Source: Platycnemis pennipes (taxonomy: Eukaryota; Arthropoda; Insecta; Odonata; Platycnemididae). Taken from it: a DNA stretch of 64,000 bases. The stretch spans positions 127,033,544 to 127,097,543 of the forward strand of contig OW121852.1 in NCBI GenBank assembly GCA_933228895.1. The letters are read 5' to 3'. The translations under genes were made by a program, and so were the position numbers. Of the stretch, positions 1 through 10,240 are shown piece after piece; the first letter of the stretch is position 1, and each line of letters starts with the position of its first letter. Below the pieces are notes generated by a model. That model was not told where the DNA came from. It did not search any database and worked only from the letters and a program-made list of their open reading frames with translations.

Positions 1-480
1 GTCTTAATTTCAACCTACCTTCTGACAATGATTCCCAATTTAATTCATTTAATAGACTCGTTACGCTAATAAGGTTATCATACCGTCCCTTCACAAATCT
101 TGCCGATCTTCGCTGCACAGTTCAAGTTCGTTATTTAGACCGATTTTGTAGGGATCCCATACACTGGCAGCATATTCTAAATAACGTCTTACAAGGAAAA
201 AGTAGCTGATTTCTCGTATATGATCGTCACATTTACCCAGTGCTCTTTTGACGAATGCCAGTTTACGATTCGCTTGACCCATTATTTCACGTATCTGTTT
301 ACCCCAGGAAAGATCATGTGTCAGTCTTATTCCAAGATATTTAATGGATTCCATGTTTGTTAATTCATTATTACTTATTGTGTAAGTGCTAAGAGGAGAG
401 CTATTCTTTTTCCAAAAATTCATTACAAGACATTTTTTAAAGTTTAATTCTAACTGCCATATCGCGTATCATTTGACAGA
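1..480 (-). pseudogene. CR1-like LINE (family A) reverse-transcriptase C-terminal fragment
   Basis: On the minus strand 423-91 reads the thumb/C-terminal region of a CR1/jockey-type reverse transcriptase. It includes a KYLGIRLTHDLSWGKQIREI stretch and a YLEYAASVWDPY stretch typical of this region. A one-base deletion near 118, relative to the sister copy at 46500, shifts the frame in the QRRSARF region. The same deletion is in copy 2 near 52013, so it predates the duplication. A WQLELNF-like stretch continues past 423 before decaying. The 3' end lies left of the window. This is a dead, 5'-truncated element. Confidence 0.85.
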
Positions 481-509
481 AATCGACTGTCTGTTCGCCA
501 TTTGTGTTC

Positions 510-725
510 ATTATCGGTCAACAATTCTAGGATTTGTTTGACGCTGCCCTCTACTCGATTCTTCTATCGGCCAACCTCTTCATAATGACGTAATTCTTCT
601 CTTTTACATCGATCGTCACACGTTCCATGTACCTCATACGAATCCTGCTTTTTCCATTCTTCCCGTTTACTTTTCCCTCGACTATTATCAACATCAGGCC
701 ATCGTGTCTTAAGATACCCTGACGG
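510..725 (-). pseudogene. RTE-like LINE 3' terminal fragment
   Basis: Read on the minus strand this matches the 3' end of the element at 49830-50750: KTRWPD, then a charged segment, then a methionine-tyrosine stretch, and an untranslated end with shared CTCTTCATAATGACGTAATT-type sequence. Only the last ~70 codons and the tail remain, so there is no catalytic part. Copy 2 has the same fragment at about 52410-52620. The clade call rests on general likeness to RTE/BovB C-termini. Confidence 0.6.
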
Positions 726-1764
726 TTTCAAACACAGCCCCCAGACGGATTGTGGGATTTAGACCACCGCTGTATACAACTACTGTAAACAAGGTAGTAA
801 GAATGTACATACTGGAGGACGTATGTCAGCCGATTTGAGAAGAGGGCGGCCATCCTGGATGGTTCGGGCATAAGTGCCTGCTACTAGCGATTCCCGTACC
901 CATGTATTTTTGCACCCAGTATAATTTAGACAATTAAGAAGATAAGCAAATGCATTATAGACGTCAAAGAAACCGAAGAAAGTCAGCAAACAAATGCCAA
1001 ACATTTATTTTAAATCTGAATTCCAACCTGATTTACTTAGAAAGCTATTTGCGGGATAAATATCCTAAAGGAAATCAATAGACAACGCTGAGATGTAACT
1101 TGTGTCCCATTCCAATGTTACTTATGTTTACATAGACACAATTTCAATAATGGGCGTAGACAGAACACAATATTTTGTACGGAGTAGGTGGCTGATCTGT
1201 TGCATGGATGCAGTGCAGTTGCATGTAGATCTTGTTAGTGTGTCTTATTTGCGTGTAAATTCTGTGTTTGGTGATATTACCCCTGCCATACACCCTCGCT
1301 ATGGCTAGTAGGGTATTAAATACATGTACATACATATGTATATTGTGGGTGTACTGTAGGTATCAGAAATAATGTTACTTTTAAAGTATAATGTTTTCCT
1401 CTGTTTTAATACTTTTGTAATCCACATAATTCGCGTAGAGCTTGAAAATTTAAAAGCAATCCACCAATAATTCACCTAAGTAAAACCTAATTAGCACATT
1501 ACAATACCTACAAATTTGTGTAGATGGTAACTGAAGCCAAGGAAGCGAGGCTAATTCTCAACGACAACATAGGTTTTTGAGCATTTATAAGGTTATTTAG
1601 GAAGTTTAAGAAGATTTTGGGTATACGACACAGTCTCGGGCAAAACTTTGTGCAAGTTATTCATAGCAGTGTTGATACCTTTTCTCCTACCAAGATTTTA
1701 GGCCTCCGCGACAGACTTCGTGATGCCGGTTTATTCGGTCGGTCGGGGCTCAATCTACTTTCAC
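726..1764. other. Intergenic DNA with a minus-strand ORF kept in both copies
   Basis: A minus-strand ORF (1004-780) has an almost identical counterpart at 52901-52680, where it runs on into the RTE-like fragment without a stop. I recognise no family in it, and near-identity is expected from the young duplication alone. A decayed plus-strand LINE 3' tail (CCTGCCATACACCCTCGCTA type) is at 1270-1316. The rest shows nothing coding. Confidence 0.4.
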
Positions 1765-1985
1765 ACGATCTACATCTACACGATACCCTGCAAGCCACCG
1801 CGAGGGTGTGTGGCAGGGGGTGAAGATCACCAAGCATGCACTACCGACATGCAAAAAAGTAATTATAGGGTCTCATGCAACTACATTGTTAGTACATAAT
1901 GTATTTAAGGGATTAATACATGCATCATGCACTACAGACTACTCTAAAATATTTCTCCTACTTAAACCTTTGGTACAGATTCACG
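1765..1985 (-). repeat. CR1-like LINE (family B) 3' end fragment
   Basis: Starts with the CTACATCTACACGATACCCT tail on the plus strand (3' end of a minus-strand element). The family-B 3' UTR follows, with GGCAGGGGGTGAAGATCACC, a second motif TCATGCAACTACATTG, and a CATGCATCATGCACTACAG region. It is truncated before the reverse-transcriptase reading frame. The corresponding piece in copy 2 (53648-53935) carries an extra 71-bp tandem duplication. Confidence 0.8.
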
Positions 1986-2891
1986 CTCTTGAAGAGATAC
2001 GAGGATTTGGTGCCTATATTACTACCATTTTCACATAGGTACTCCTTTCGGCGATATTCCACGTTTATCGGTAACTAGAGTCATTCCGGAGAGAGGCCAA
2101 TTTTTAGTGAAGTTTGGCACATAATTAACATGTGTCTGCTTGCATTAATTTCTTGTTGGCCTGTTAAGGAAATGTTTACATCAGTTTTTTTCCCTCGGTA
2201 GCAGTAAATACGCGTGCATAGCAAGAGGGTTATAAATTAATTTACTCCACGATTGGTAAGTCCGCTTTTTAAACGATTGGCCACCGGGGGTTTTGCAGTG
2301 AGTTTCACGACTTCCATCCGCATTGTTGGATTCGTAAAAGTTTTTATCCTAGTATAAATTTGCATTTTTTGTATCTCGTAGAGATCTTTGAAGTATCTCA
2401 GCTCCAGACGTTTCCGTGCAGTTGGAGGCATACTATCTATCGCTCGTAAATGCTTCTGTTAAGTAATTTAAATCGTGTCCTCTGGATTTCGTTAAATTAA
2501 TCCACTCAGGGGTTTTGAAAGAATTGGAATGTTATCGCCTTGTTTGCTGTATTTTACCACTCCTTCACTCAATGATGCCCAACAAGTTAGAAGAATTTTT
2601 AACAGCTTAAATGAAACAGCTAAATTGAGACAGGAATTTATAGGACGTAGTATGCAATAAAAAATTTAGTTCGATTTCCGCTATGCTTTCGAAATTTTTT
2701 TCTATCTGGTTAGAATTTGATAACTAACATTCAAGTGCAAATGAACTGGAAGTAATGTCACTCCTTATTATTACAAAAACTTTATTTTTAATGATTGTAG
2801 ATTTCTCTTGTTCCAGTACCATCAAATTGTAAATTAAACTCAGCCTAGCATTTTTATATGTTCGCCTTTAATGTATTCTCCATTCTCATCT
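1986..2891. other. AT-rich intergenic DNA
   Basis: No gene, RNA or transposon end is recognisable. Bases 2080-2290 differ from copy 2 (54030-54260) much more than the flanks do, including small indels. From about 2300 onward the copies are again almost identical. Confidence 0.5.
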
Positions 2892-3217
2892 ATCTACATC
2901 TACATAATACCCTGCAAGCCACCATAAAGGTGTGTGGCAGGGGGTGAACTCTCACCAAACATGCACTACATATCATGCATAAAAAAGGGATTAGTACTTG
3001 TATAGGTACTGTTCAAAACTACGCTATTTAAAAAAAGATAAAAATAGCATAACATACATGCAAAAACATGCCGCTAGTTGGGTTAGCTATAAGTCCTTAT
3101 ACCAACATGCAGCTACCAATGTTATCCATTGCTACACTCGTACTGGATATATTTACCGTTATTCATATCCCTAATAGTACGAGGAAAAAAGGACATTTTG
3201 AATCTGTCAGTTCGGCA
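2892..3217 (-). repeat. CR1-like LINE (family A) 3' end
   Basis: The tail CTACATCTACATAATACCCT begins at about 2892. It is followed by the family-A 3' UTR (GGCAGGGGGTGAACTCTCAC) and the last ORF codons: on the minus strand CRTDRFKMSFFPRTIRD-like, then MNNGKYIQYE-like. It is 5'-truncated at about 3217, right after the TGCCGAACTGACAGATTC motif read on the minus strand. Copy 2 has the same truncated insertion at 54861-55186. Confidence 0.85.
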
Positions 3218-3592
3218 ACATTGCATTATTTAGAGAGATTAGTGAATTTTAAGAGCGTCTAGATGTTTATGAGTTCATTATTTCTGCAGATATGTGTTCT
3301 CTTTAGGAAGAAGGGGCACGGGAAAGAAAAGAATTCGTCGGAATTCAAAACCGTTTAAAAGAACCGGAACAGACTAAGAAGATTGCTAAATAATATTTAA
3401 CTTGGCAGCTATTGTAATTAACAATATTGTAACGTAAACTCAGTATGCTTAGACAGATGTTCGTGAATAACGTCTTATCCACTCTATTTACAACGGATAT
3501 AATATATGAAACAATATTAGTATTTCCTTCGCTCACTTTTGCATTGTTTTGACGGCACGTTAACTTAATTAGAATTTTTTCTATCGTTGCAG
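3218..3592. other. AT-rich DNA upstream of a possible splice acceptor
   Basis: Nothing coding is supported. The stretch ends in a pyrimidine-rich run and CGTTGCAG at 3585-3592, a good 3' splice-site match. A 105-residue minus-strand ORF overlapping 3345-3662 has no recognisable features and looks accidental. Confidence 0.4.
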
Positions 3593-3746
3593 GAATTATA
3601 GCAGAGCTACGTTTCCAAGTGGCTTCCCGGAAGGTGACCTGGTTAGGGTGAGGAATCTTCACTGGTGCCCGAAACAGATGAAGAGGGAGCAGTTACAAGA
3701 GGAGGAAAAACATTGGTTTGCTCTTGGCTTTGTACTCCTCATGTAA
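3593..3746 (+). CDS. Possible terminal exon, 50 codons, family unknown
   Basis: An acceptor-like CTATCGTTGCAG is followed by an open frame (phase 2 entry, codons from 3594) that ends with TAA at 3744-3746. The peptide contains FPSGFPEGDLVRVRNLHW and then a very acidic/basic QLQEEEKHW stretch. Copy 2 (55562-55715) keeps the frame with one Tyr/Cys change. I recognise no domain. Against it: no upstream partner exon is identified, and conservation between recent duplicates proves little. Confidence 0.25.
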
Positions 3747-3763
3747 AACGGACTTTATTTCAG

Positions 3764-3780
3764 GTTCAACGACCTATAAG
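3764..3780 (+). other. 17-nt block between splice-like signals, differing between copies
   Basis: TTTATTTCAG (acceptor-like) precedes and GTAATA (donor-like) follows this 17-nt block. Copy 2 has the same flanks around 55733-55749, but four of the inner bases differ, while neighbouring hundreds of bases are almost identical. It could be a micro-exon or a chance juxtaposition. Confidence 0.2.
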
Positions 3781-3810
3781 GTAATAAAAGTGTGTATGAA
3801 TATGGGTAAG

Positions 3811-4000
3811 ATATGTATTCATGAATACATATTTGGTTTTTTGTATTTCTCATAGGAGCGGTTAGCTCCTAAAATGTGAGGTAATTTGGTATATCAAGCT
3901 TGATTAATGGTGTAACTATTGTACTTACTCTGGTAACATGGAGGACCGGTCCTCCAACTATAGGGTATGTGGCCACATGCCCATTCTAGTGAGTCGACTC
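3811..4000. other. Cluster of six perfect palindromes/hairpins
   Basis: Within 190 bp lie six dyads. They are a 22-bp perfect palindrome at 3811-3832 centred on TTCATGAA, a 7-bp stem with 5-nt loop at 3853-3871 (TAGGAGC/GCTCCTA), and a 12-bp palindrome at 3893-3904 (ATCAAGCTTGAT). The others are a 16-bp palindrome at 3940-3955 (GGAGGACCGGTCCTCC), a 12-bp palindrome at 3967-3978 (ATGTGGCCACAT) and a 10-bp palindrome at 3991-4000 (GAGTCGACTC). All six are intact in copy 2 (about 55780-55970). They immediately precede the tandem array. Function is unknown; dimeric protein sites or RNA stem-loops are possibilities. Confidence 0.75.
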
Positions 4001-4196
4001 TAGGCAGGAATATAATTGCTTACTGTGGTCTATATGTCATGTGATATCCTGTGCGTTTTGTAATTTGGTTTTTAATTGTGTAATACCCGCCTGTGCCTAT
4101 TTTTACATGTTGTGATGCATGTCTTTAATGAATACTTTTATTTTTATGCTGTCTTTCTATGATTCTTTCACAGTTAAGCTGACGGTATCTCCTTAG
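4001..4196 (+). other. Lead-in to the array, ending in a splice-acceptor-like site
   Basis: T-rich DNA ending in a branch-like GCTGAC and TATCTCCTTAG at 4196. This 3' splice-site-like end differs from those inside the array, where the branch motif is TACTAAC. It would be the first intron of a spliced array. Confidence 0.35.
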
Positions 4197-7100
4197 GTTT
4201 CACCACAACGCCCCGGCCTGCCAGAGTGTAGGGTATGTAGTCAGTTTCTAATATTTTGAAACAAAGGCCCTTCTGGCCCATCGTAACGGTAAGATATATA
4301 GGGTATGCGTTTAGCTTATATTACTATTTTGTGGATGCGAAGTTTGCTCTAGTTTTCAATCTCAAAAAATGTGGATTTGGATCGCCAGTTACGAAGTGCA
4401 TCCAAGTTACTTCGTTTCTGAGTGACCATTCCTCGCATTTTTTAAATGCACTTTCGGCTATCTCCATTAAATGTGAGCAACTTGGCATTCAATATTTTTT
4501 TTGTCTATGTGTACTAACCCGCTCTCTCCTTAGGTATCACCACAACGCCCCGGCCTGCCAGAGTGTAGGGTATGTAGTCAGTTTCTAATATTTTGAAACA
4601 AAGGCCCTTCTGGCCCAACGTAATGGTAGGATATTTAGGGTATGCGTTTAGCTTATATTACTATTTTGTGGATGCGAAGTTTGCTCTAGTTTTCTATCTC
4701 AAAAGTCATGGATTTAGATCGCCAGTTACGAATTGCATCAATGTGACTTCGTTTCTGAGTGACCATTCCTCGCATTTTATTAAAATGCACTTTTGGCTCT
4801 CTGCATTAAATGTGAGCAACTTGGCATTCAATGGTTTGTTTTTTTTGACTTTTATGTGTACTAACCCGCTCTCTCCTTAGGTTTCACCACAACGCCCCGG
4901 CCTGCCAGAGTGTAGGGTATGTAGTCAGTTTCTAATGTTCTGAAACAAAGGCCCTTCTGGCCCATCGTAACGGTAGGATATTTAGGGTATGCATTTAACT
5001 TATATTACTATTTTGTGGATGCGAAGTTTGCTCTAGTTTTCAATCTCAAAAAATGTGGATTTGGATCGCCAGTTACGAAGTGCATCCAAGTTACTTCGTT
5101 TCTGAGAGACCATTCCTCGCATTTTATTAAAATGCACTTTCGGCTATCTCCATTAAATGTGAGCAACTTGGCATTCAATATTTTGTTTTTTTTGTCTTTT
5201 ATGTGTACTAACCCGCTCTCTCCTTAGGTATCACCACAACGCCCCGGCCTGTCAGAGTGTAGGGTATGTAGTCAGTTTCTAATATTTTGAAACAAAGGCC
5301 CTTCTGGCCCATCGTAACGGTAGGATATTTAGGGTATGCGTTTAGCTTATATTACTATATTATGGATGCGAAGTTTGCTCTAGTTTTCAATCTCAAAAGT
5401 CATGGATTTGGATCGCCAGTAACGAAGTGCATCCAAGTTACTTCGTTTCTGAGTGACCATTCCTCGCATTTTATTAAAATGCACTTTCGGCTATCTCCAT
5501 TAAATGTGAGCAACTTGGCATTCAATATTTTGTTTTTTTGTCCATTATGTGTACTAACCCGCTCTGTCCTTAGGTATCACCACAACGCCCCGGCCTGTCA
5601 GAGTGTAGGGTATGTAGTCAGTTTCTAATATTTTGAAACAAAGGCCCTTCTGGCCCATCGTAACGGTAGGATATATAGGGTATGCGTTTAGCTTATATTA
5701 CTATTTTGTGGATGCGAAGTTTGCTCTAGTTTTCAATCTCAAAAAATGTGGATTTGGATCGCCAGTTACGAAGTGCATCCAAGTTACTTCGTTTCTGAGT
5801 GACCATTCCTCGCATTTTTTAAATGCACTTTCGGCTATCTCCATTAAATGTGAGCAACTTGGCATTCAATATTTTGTTTTTTTTTGTCTTTTATGTGTAC
5901 TAACCCGCTCTGTCCTTAGGTATCACCACAACGCCCCGGCCTGTCAGAGTGTAGGGTATGTAGTCAGTTTCTAATATTTTGAAACAAAGGCCCTTCTGGC
6001 CCATCGTAACGGTAGGATATTTAGGGTATGCGTTTAGCTTATATTACTATTTTGTGGATGCGAAGTTTGCTCTAGTTTTCAATCTCAAAAAATGTGGATT
6101 TGGATCGCCAGTTACGAAGTGCATCCAAGTTACTTCGTTTCTGAGTGACCATTCCTCGCATTTTTTAAATGCACTTTCGGCTATCTCCATTAAATGTGAG
6201 CAACTTGGCATTCAATATTTTGTTTTTTTTGTCTTTTATGTGTACTAACCCGCTCTGTCCTTAGGTATCACCACAACGCCCCGGCCTGCCAGAGTGTAGG
6301 GTATGTAGTCAGTTTCTAATATTTTGAAACAAAGGCCCTTCTGGCCCATCGTAACGGTAGGATATTTAGGGTATGCGTTTAGCTTATATTACTATTTTGT
6401 GGATGCGAAGTTTGCTCTAGTTTTCTATCTCAAAAATCATGGATTTAGATCGCCAGTTACGAATTGCATCAATGTGACTTCGTTTCTGAGTGACCATTCC
6501 TCGCATTTTATTAAAATGCACTTTTGGCTCTCTGCATTAAATGCGAGCAACTTGGCATTCAATGGTTTGTTTTTTTTGACTTTTATGTGTACTAACCCGC
6601 TCTCTCCTTAGGTTTCACCACAACGCCCCGGCCTGCCAGAGTGTAGGGTATGTAGTCAGTTTCTAATGTTCTGAAACAAAGGCCCTTCTGGCCCATCGTA
6701 ACGGTAGGATATTTAGGGTATGCATTTAACTTATATTACTATTTTGTGGATGCGAAGTTTGCTCTAGTTTTCAATCTCAAAAAATGTGGATTTGGATCGC
6801 CAGTTACGAAGTGCATCCAAGTTACTTCGTTTCTGAGTGACCATTCCTCGCATTTTATTAAAATGCACTTTCGGCTATCTCCATTAAATGTGAGCAACTT
6901 GGCATTCAATATTTTGTTTTTTTTTGTCTTTTATGTGTACTAACCCGCTCTCTCCTTAGGTATCACCACAACGCCCCGGCCTGTCAGAGTGTAGGGTATG
7001 TAGTCAGTTTCTAATATTTTGAAACAAAGGCCCTTCTGGCCCATCGTAACGGTAGGATATTTAGGGTATGCGTTTAGCTTATATTACTATTTTGTGGATG

Positions 7101-9754
7101 CGAAGTTTGCTCTAGTTTTCAATCTCAAAAAATGTGGATTTGGATCGCCAGTTACGAAGTGCATCCAAGTTACTTCGATTCTGAGTGACCATTCCTCGCA
7201 TTTTTTAAATGCACTTTCGGCTATCTCCATTAAATGTGAGCAACTTGGCATTCAATATTTTGTTTTTTTTGTCTTTTATGTGTACTAACCCGCTCTGTCC
7301 TTAGGTATCACCACAACGCCCCGGCCTGTCAGAGTGTAGGGTATGTAGTCAGTTTCTAATATTTTGAAACAAAGGCCCTTCTGGCCCATCGTAACGGTAG
7401 GATATTTAGGGTATGCGTTTAGCTTATATTACTATTTTGTGGATGCGAAGTTTGCTCTAGTTTTCAATCTCAAAAAATGTGGATTTGGATCGCCAGTTAC
7501 GAAGTGCATCCAAGTTACTTCGTTTCTGAGTGACCATTCCTCGCATTTTTTAAATGCACTTTCGGCTATCTCCATTAAATGTGAGCAACTTGGCATTCAA
7601 TATTTTGTTTTTTTTTGTCTTTTATGTGTACTAACCGGCTCTGTCCTTAGGTATCACCACAACGCCCCGGCCTGTCAGAGTGTAGGGTATGTAGTCAGTT
7701 TCTAATATTTTGAAACGAAGGCCCTTCTGGCCCATCGTAACGGTAGGATATTTAGGGTATGCGTTTAGCTTATATTACTATTTTGTGGATGCGAAGTTTG
7801 CTCTAGTTTTCAATCTCAAAAAATGTGGATTTGGATCGCCAGTTACGAAGTGCATCCAAGTTACTTCGTTTCTGAGTGACCATTCCTCGCATTTTTTAAA
7901 TGCACTTTCGGCTATCTCCATTAAATGTGAGCAACTTGGCATTCAATATTTTGTTTTTTTTTGTCTTTTATGTGTACTAACCCGCTCTGTCCTTAGGTAT
8001 CACCACAACGCCCCGGCCTGTCAGAGTGTAGGGTATGTAGTCAGTTTCTAATATTTTGAAACAAAGGCCCTTCTGGCCCATCGTAACGGTAGGATATTTA
8101 GGGTATGCGTTTAGCTTATATTACTATTTTGTGGATGCGGAGTTTGCTCTAGTTTTCAATCTCAAAAAATGTGGATTTGGATCGCCAGTTACGAAGTGCA
8201 TCCAAGTTACTTCGTTTCTGAGTGACCATTCCTCGCATTTTTTAAATGCACTTTCGGCTATCTCCATTAAATGTGAGCAACTTGGCATTCAATATTTTGT
8301 TTTTTTTGTCTTTTATGTGTACTAACCCGCTCTGTCCTTAGGTATCACCACAACGCCCCGGCCTGCCAGAGTGTAGGGTATGTAGTCAGTTTCTAATATT
8401 TTGAAACAAAGGCCCTTCTGGCCCATCGTAACGGTAGGATATTTAGGGTATGCGTTTAGCTTATATTACTATTTTGTGGATGCGAAGTTTGCTCTAGTTT
8501 TCTATCTCAAAAATCATGGATTTAGATCGCCAGTTACGAATTGCATCAATGTGACTTCGTTTCTGAGTGACCATTCCTCGCATTTTATTAAAATGCACTT
8601 TTGGCTCTCTGCATTAAATGCGAGCAACTTGGCATTCAATGGTTTGTTTTTTTTGACTTTTATGTGTACTAACCCGCTCTCTCCTTAGGTTTCACCACAA
8701 CGCCCCGGCCTGCCAGAGTGTAGGGTATGTAGTCAGTTTCTAATGTTCTGAAACAAAGGCCCTTCTGGCCCATCGTAACGGTAGGATATTTAGGGTATGC
8801 ATTTAACTTATATTACTATTTTGTGGATGCGAAGTTTGCTCTAGTTTTCAATCTCAAAAAATGTGGATTTGGATCGCCAGTTACGAAGTGCATCCAAGTT
8901 ACTTCGTTTCTGAGTGACCATTCCTCGCATTTTATTAAAATGCACTTTCGGCTATCTCCATTAAATGTGAGCAACTTGGCATTCAATATTTTGTTTTTTT
9001 TTGTCTTTTATGTGTACTAACCCGCTCTCTCCTTAGGTATCACCACAACGCCCCGGCCTGTCAGAGTGTAGGGTATGTAGTCAGTTTCTAATATTTTGAA
9101 ACAAAGGCCCTTCTGGCCCATCGTAACGGTAGGATATTTAGGGTATGCGTTTAGCTTATATTACTATTTTGTGGATGCGAAGTTTGCTCTAGTTTTCAAT
9201 CTCAAAAAATGTGGATTTGGATCGCCAGTTACGAAGTGCATCCAAGTTACTTCGTTTCTGAGTGACCATTCCTCGCATTTTTTAAATGCACTTTCGGCTA
9301 TCTCCATTAAATGTGAGCAACTTGGCATTCAATATTTTGTTTTTTTTGTCTTTTATGTGTACTAACCCGCTCTGTCCTTAGGTATCACCACAACGCCCCG
9401 GCCTGCCAGAGTGTAGGGTATGTAATCAGTTTCTAATATTTTGAAACAAAGGCCCTTCTGGCCCATCGTAACGGTAGGATATTTAGGGTATGCGTTTAGC
9501 TTATATTACTATTTTGTGGATGCGAAGTTTGCTCTAGTTTTCAATCTCAAAAAATGTGGATTTGGATCGCCAGTTACGAAGTGCATCCAAGTTACTTCGT
9601 TTCTGAGTGACCATTCCTCGCATTTTTTAAATGCACTTTCGGCTATCTCCATTAAATGTGAGCAACTTGGCATTCAATATTTTTTTTGTCTATGTGTACT
9701 AACCCGCTCTCTCCTTAGGTATCACCACAACGCCCCGGCCTGCCAGAGTGTAGG
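4197..9754 (+). other. 17 candidate 36-nt micro-exons in the array
   Basis: Blocks of exactly 36 nt start at 4197, 4534, 4881, 5228, 5574, 5920, 6265, 6612, 6959, 7305, 7651, 7997, 8342, 8689, 9036, 9382 and 9719. All but the first are preceded by TACTAAC, a CCGCTCTCTCCTTAG-type tract and AG. All are followed by GTATGT. The branch adenosine lies about 16 nt before the AG. The blocks are GC-rich in AT-rich surroundings. Being 12 codons long they are phase-symmetric: joined in series they read either VSPQRPGLPECR repeats or YHHNAPACQSVG repeats without stops, while the third frame has a TAG. Only two positions vary, GTA/GTT and CCA/TCA. Splicing itself is inferred. Alternatively the block is a conserved protein-binding box of a satellite. 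Confidence 0.55.
6324..9095 (+). repeat. Higher-order repeat inside the array
   Basis: The B-C monomer pair at 6324-7018 is essentially repeated at 8401-9095, 2077 bp (six monomers) later. It shares private variants such as AAAAATCATGG and AAATGCGAGC that the B monomer at 4593 lacks. The earlier B at 4593 lies 1731 bp (five monomers) before 6324. The array therefore grew by unequal exchange of multi-monomer blocks. Confidence 0.85.
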
Positions 9755-9778
9755 GTATGTAGTCAGTTTCTAATATTT

Positions 9779-10240
9779 TCATTAACATCGTCAGGGACGT
9801 GAAGTGAGTGTAGTGCAGTGCAGTGCAGTGTAAGTGACGAAGAAAGTGTTTTGTGTTAACGTGAGTGTCGTGTCAATTTGGTGTAATTCAGTGTGGTGTA
9901 AATCAGTGTTGTGTAAGTGGTAGCCGCTTTCAACGGTTGGTGTGCATCATGTGGACCAGAGAGACTCTAGTGTATTGAATATAATGTAAATATGTGCCTG
10001 TGTATTTTTTGCTCCTTTTTCTACCTACCCTTCCAATAGCTACGCCGGCTCAGCAGAAAAAAGGGAGAGAGAGCAGCCACGACTACCAGGGACTTCTTTG
10101 GCGTGTATGTGAGTTTGTCGATTGTCTTTTGTTTATTTTTAATTGTTTATTTTTATTCTATATATGCTTAGGAAATGTGTTTATAATCTCTTTACGATGA
10201 ATATGCTTTTTATATTCTCTATACGTTATGTTTTCCTTAG
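9779..10240 (+). other. GTG-rich stretch after the array with splice-like signals
   Basis: Begins with CATTAACATCGTCAG, acceptor-like, then a run with GTGCAGTGCAGTG. Copy 1 has more CAGTG units than copy 2. It contains several GTGAGT/GTAAGT strings. A second candidate exon, bounded by CCCTTCCAATAG before about 10040 and GTATGTGAG after about 10104, differs in frame from copy 2 by one A in an A-run. No protein is recognisable. Confidence 0.3.

Larger units (their letters stand above)
4197..9778 (+). repeat. Tandem array of 16 ~346-bp monomers (copy 1)
   Basis: Monomer landmarks (the TTGAAACAAAGGCCC motif or its CTGAAAC variant) fall at 4256, 4593, 4940, 5287, 5633, 5979, 6324, 6671, 7019, 7364, 7710, 8056, 8401, 8748, 9096 and 9441, ending at 9778. 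Spacing is 337-348 bp. Monomers come in recognisable types: A (most), B (4593, 6324, 8401), C (4940, 6671, 8748) and D (5287). Each has two potential hairpins: ACGAAGT/ACTTCGT in type A, and GCATTT..AAATGC, whose stem is kept although its length varies. The ~340-codon-scale open frames inside monomers start at TTG and shift with T-tract length, so they are probably not coding. Confidence 0.97.

Noticed and set aside
1808..2038. Plus-strand ORF over the LINE-B 3' UTR, with similar ones at 34452-34117 and 40720-40475 on the minus strand
   Set aside because: All are antisense readings of the same LINE 3' UTR.
3345..3662. 105-codon minus-strand ORF, also in copy 2
   Set aside because: No motif. 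It overlaps the better plus-strand exon candidate, and similarity between recent duplicates is not evidence of coding.
4233..9718. Intronic snoRNA in each monomer (exon-plus-snoRNA array idea)
   Set aside because: No RTGATGA/CTGA C/D box pair and no convincing hinge/ACA arrangement found; only two small hairpins.
4256..9773. Long plus-strand frames (89-113 codons) in almost every array monomer, also in 56563-58326
   Set aside because: They begin at TTG rather than ATG, run through the proposed introns, and change frame with the length of the T-tract. Monomer lengths are not multiples of three, so the frames do not link. The 36-nt block is the better coding candidate.
4197..9778. CRISPR-like array
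   Set aside because: Repeated blocks are separated by near-identical, not unique, spacers, and the DNA is eukaryotic.
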